Assembly (NCBI GenBank): GCA_026122915.1
Contig: JAGIXO010000016.1
Coordinates: 1-22,545 of the forward strand
From: Candidatus Electronema nielsenii
GTDB lineage: Bacteria; Desulfobacterota; Desulfobulbia; Desulfobulbales; Desulfobulbaceae
Direction of reading: 5' to 3'
DNA: 22,545 nucleotides
Below, piece by piece: positions 20,972-22,545 of this stretch. Numbering within the stretch: the stretch's first letter is position 1; each line of letters starts with the position of its first letter. Both the position numbers and the translations under genes were made by a program. The notes beneath the pieces are model-generated. The model did not search any database. It saw only the letters and a program-made list of their open reading frames with translations, and was not told the DNA's origin.

Positions 20972-21015
20972 GCATTCGGTGCGGCGAGGGCAAGGTAATG
21001 CGGGGCATATTGTTC

Positions 21016-21044
21016 TTGACATCGCGGAAAAGCAGAGCTATATC
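21016..21044 (+). promoter_or_regulatory. Predicted promoter reading into the 21-bp array
   Basis: On the plus strand TTGACA (21016-21021), a 17-bp spacer and TATATC (21039-21044) fit sigma-70. Transcription would begin near 21051 and run through the array at 21080-21331 into the gene at 21367, giving a leader of more than 300 bases. Confidence 0.6.
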
Positions 21045-21079
21045 AGGCTGAAGCAGTGGAAAGGTCGATTTGGCCGCAA

Positions 21080-21331
21080 ACGTTCCCGACTCACTTTTGC
21101 ACCTTCCCGGCCAGCTTGGGGAGGTTCCTTGCCGAGCTAAGAATCTTCCCGGCTTGGCAGCGGACATTCCTGATTAAACTGGAAACATCCGCTGCCGGTT
21201 TGGGAACGTTCATAGACAGGCAAAGAAGATTCGTGGCCAAACTGGGAAGTTTTTTGGCCGAGCCGTGGACATCCGCAGGCAGACCGTGAACGTCCTTAGC
21301 TTGGCTGCGGATGTCCGCAGCGCACCGCTCC
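21080..21331. repeat. Twelve-unit, strictly phased 21-bp degenerate array
   Basis: Twelve consecutive 21-bp units run without any insertion or deletion. Aligned, base 1 is A in 12/12, base 4 is T in 12/12, base 6 is C in 11/12, base 10 is G in 10/12 and base 20 is G in 10/12. The approximate consensus is ANNTTCCNGGCCNNNCTGGGA without the last base fixed. Good units are 21101-21121 and 21227-21247. The spacing equals two DNA helical turns. One frame reads as heptads (TFxAxLG) but is closed by a TGA at unit 10. It sits in the predicted leader of the next gene. Confidence 0.88.
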
Positions 21332-21366
21332 GCATGGAGCAGCCACTTTTCTCAGGAGGAAAGCTC

Positions 21367-21732
21367 ATGTCGTACAAACGCAGAATGTCTCAAATCATCG
21401 CCGACGCAAGGCAGCGTTCAAGCGGCCTGAAGACGATTGACCCGGCCTTAGATTTGGGCGGCGGCCTCAGCGTGGCGGCATTCGATGCCCGGATTGCCAC
21501 GGCGCAGGCCTCGCTGGATGCCTACAACACCCTGCTGGCGCAGGCGGACGCGGCGGGCAACAATTTCAACGAAGACGAGAAGGAGGCGCGCGTGATGTCG
21601 GGGCGGCTGCTGGCCGGAGTGGGCGCACGCTACGGCAAGGACAGCAACGAGTACGAAATGGCGGGCGGCACCCGCACCAGCGACATTGATTATCATCCGA
21701 GCGTACCGCCGGAGGAAGAGGGCAATTCATAA
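21367..21732 (+). CDS. Conserved hypothetical protein (121 aa)
   Basis: The ATG at 21367 follows a strong AGGAGG site and gives 121 residues. The N-terminus MSYKRRMSQIIADARQRSSG leads into TIDPALDLGGGLSVAAFDA, a helical middle (about 40-80: RIATAQASLDAYNTLLAQAD) and the C-terminal motif LLAGVGARYGKDSNEYEMAG followed by GTRTSD. I believe this LD-G-GL...YGKDSxEYExAGGxRxS pattern recurs in small uncharacterised bacterial proteins, but no function is known to me. The last 20 residues are acidic and probably disordered. No signal or membrane segment is present. It has a long repeat-bearing leader upstream and a good terminator hairpin downstream, so it looks like a single-gene unit. Confidence 0.75.
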   Translation: MSYKRRMSQIIADARQRSSGLKTIDPALDLGGGLSVAAFDARIATAQASLDAYNTLLAQADAAGNNFNEDEKEARVMSGRLLAGVGARYGKDSNEYEMAGGTRTSDIDYHPSVPPEEEGNS

Positions 21733-21757
21733 ATTGCTTCTGCGAAGATTCATGCGG

Positions 21758-21790
21758 CAGACGGGGCACGGTGCGCCGTGCCTTTGTCTG
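21758..21790 (+). terminator. Terminator-like hairpin after the 121-aa gene
   Basis: CAGAC, then GGCACGG-TGCG-CCGTGCC (7-bp perfect stem), then TTT and GTCTG extend the pairing. It lies 26 bases after the stop. The T-stretch is short and part of the lower stem, so efficiency is uncertain. Confidence 0.65.
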
Positions 21791-21843
21791 TCCAACAGAT
21801 GAACCTGAAAGAACACGGGGGGAGACTGTGGCAACAGATTGTC

Positions 21844-22104
21844 ATGAATGAAATTCTCTGGCATGACCGGGCGCGGAAGCAGCTGAAAAAGATTCCGGCG
21901 CATTATCGGGAGGCGATACATGAGCATGTCGATAAGCTGAATGTGTTTCCAGAACATCAGGGGCTTGATATTAAGGAACTGAAAAATCATCAGTACAGAT
22001 ACCGATTGCGTGTCGGATGCTACCGGATATTATTTGATCACGAAAACGGAATACAGGTCATCAAAATCCAAGAGGTGAAAAAACGGGATGAGCGCACGTA
22101 CTGA
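21844..22104 (+). CDS. RelE/ParE-superfamily toxin
   Basis: ATG at 21844 gives 86 residues, the standard RelE length; the open frame extends upstream but without domain sequence. NEILWHDRARKQLKKIPAHY opens the fold, and LKNHQYRYRLRVGCYRILFD with IQVIKIQEVKKRDERTY forms the conserved core and basic C-terminus expected of a ribosome-dependent mRNA interferase. It overlaps the antitoxin gene by 17 bp. No strong ribosome-binding site is seen near the ATG. No core residue looks lost, so the toxin is probably functional. Confidence 0.9.
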   Translation: MNEILWHDRARKQLKKIPAHYREAIHEHVDKLNVFPEHQGLDIKELKNHQYRYRLRVGCYRILFDHENGIQVIKIQEVKKRDERTY

Positions 22105-22432
22105 GCATCAAATCATCATGCAGAACGGTGTGCCAGCTTTTGCTGTCATACCGTGGAATGAATATCAGAAGATGATCCGCAAGCAGGCTGAAGAGGCGGA
22201 GAAAGATGTCTGGTTTCCAAACGATGTGGTCAAAGCGACAAGTCGCGGAGACAGCCTGATCAAAGCATGGCGGGAGCATTTCGGGCTGAGTCAGGCGGAG
22301 CTGGCGGCAAAGGCGGGAATGTCTGAGCCGGTCTTGGCTGAACTGGAAAGCAATGCCGTTGCTTCCAAGAAAGCTGATTTGGCGAAGCTGGCGCAGGCGA
22401 TGGGGATTGACAGGAAGCAGCTGACAGATTGA
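22088..22432 (+). CDS. Antitoxin with Phd-like start and Xre-type HTH
   Basis: This 114-residue protein starts inside the end of the toxin gene, the usual coupling. Residues 1-35 (EHQIIMQNGVPAFAVIPWNE then YQKM) resemble the Phd/YefM-like face of antitoxins. Residues about 55-112 form a Cro/C1-type helix-turn-helix (FGLSQAELAAKAGMSEPVLA, then ELESNAVASKKADLAKLAQA). It should neutralise the RelE-like toxin and repress the operon. This two-part arrangement is known among RelE partners. It ends 17 bp before the next gene, which may be co-transcribed. Confidence 0.88.
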   Translation: MSARTEHQIIMQNGVPAFAVIPWNEYQKMIRKQAEEAEKDVWFPNDVVKATSRGDSLIKAWREHFGLSQAELAAKAGMSEPVLAELESNAVASKKADLAKLAQAMGIDRKQLTD

Positions 22433-22449
22433 CAGCACGGAGGAAGTCT

Positions 22450-22545
22450 ATGGCAGCACAGGCGGAAACGTTGACCAGAATTCATATTCTGCAAGAGGTG
22501 TATCAACAGGATTATCATTCTGATATTGCAGATCGTGTGCTTGAC
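22450..22545 (+). CDS. Start of an unidentified gene, 3' partial
   Basis: GGAGGA precedes an ATG at 22450, and the frame stays open to the window end (32 codons: MAAQAETLTRIHILQEVYQQ, then DYHSDIADRVLD). I do not recognise it. Spacing and strand suggest it follows the toxin-antitoxin pair in one transcript. Confidence 0.55.
   Translation, partial: MAAQAETLTRIHILQEVYQQDYHSDIADRVLD

Noticed and set aside
21056..21289. A 77-residue protein encoded across the 21-bp array
   Set aside because: It has no ribosome-binding site. Conservation is in DNA columns rather than a full heptad pattern, and the frame ends by a TGA inside the array while the repeat continues. A decayed coiled-coil gene remains a weak alternative.

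Overview
The window looks like a chromosomal stretch of a deltaproteobacterial (Desulfobacterota) anaerobe, most likely of the Desulfobulbaceae/cable-bacteria group. This is inference. The signs are a full-length formate-tetrahydrofolate ligase, a CbiA/DsrN-type amidase, a pair of CrtI-like FAD enzymes, an exported truncated haemoglobin (a protein type discussed for oxygen handling in cable bacteria), many toxin-antitoxin loci and several short tandem-repeat arrays. Core genes (gatB, fhs, gabD, cbiA, mltG) are GC-rich; several interspersed genes are clearly AT-richer and look accessory.

Layout. 2-4643: two homologous FAD-dependent oxidoreductases, the first cut by the window edge, separated by a cold-shock/DUF1294 membrane protein, a frameshifted antitoxin remnant and a PAS protein with two cysteine clusters. 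4653-6941: an AT-rich island with a perfect palindrome, a CoiA-like nuclease-fold protein, a decayed MNT nucleotidyltransferase and an intact VapBC-type pair. 7026-8447: gatB. 8454-11926 (mostly minus strand): a HigBA pair, a TPR protein with 40-residue repeats, a nine-unit 23-bp dyad array next to a near-consensus sigma-70 promoter, and a HU-like/Ig-like protein driven by that promoter. Two copies of a terminator-like repeat bracket this block. 11947-15227: fhs and an HTH-ATPase-DUF4325 regulator, with a 41-bp repeat upstream of each. 15361-18292: gabD and a CbiA-family amidase. 18302-19600: an exported truncated haemoglobin and an exported AAPAE-repeat protein, both minus strand and preceded by recognisably the same leader. 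19858-22545: mltG divergent from a promoter that reads through a twelve-unit 21-bp array into a conserved 121-residue protein, then a RelE/Xre toxin-antitoxin pair and the start of another gene.

Three signals are not explained by ordinary annotation. The first is the 23-bp array set just upstream of a strong promoter. The second is the strictly phased 21-bp array placed inside a transcribed leader. The third is the duplicated leader, with a covarying hairpin and a conserved dyad, that links the secreted haemoglobin with the secreted Ala/Pro/Glu repeat protein. Coordinates, motifs and repeats were read directly from the sequence. Family names come from recognised motifs and no database search was run.
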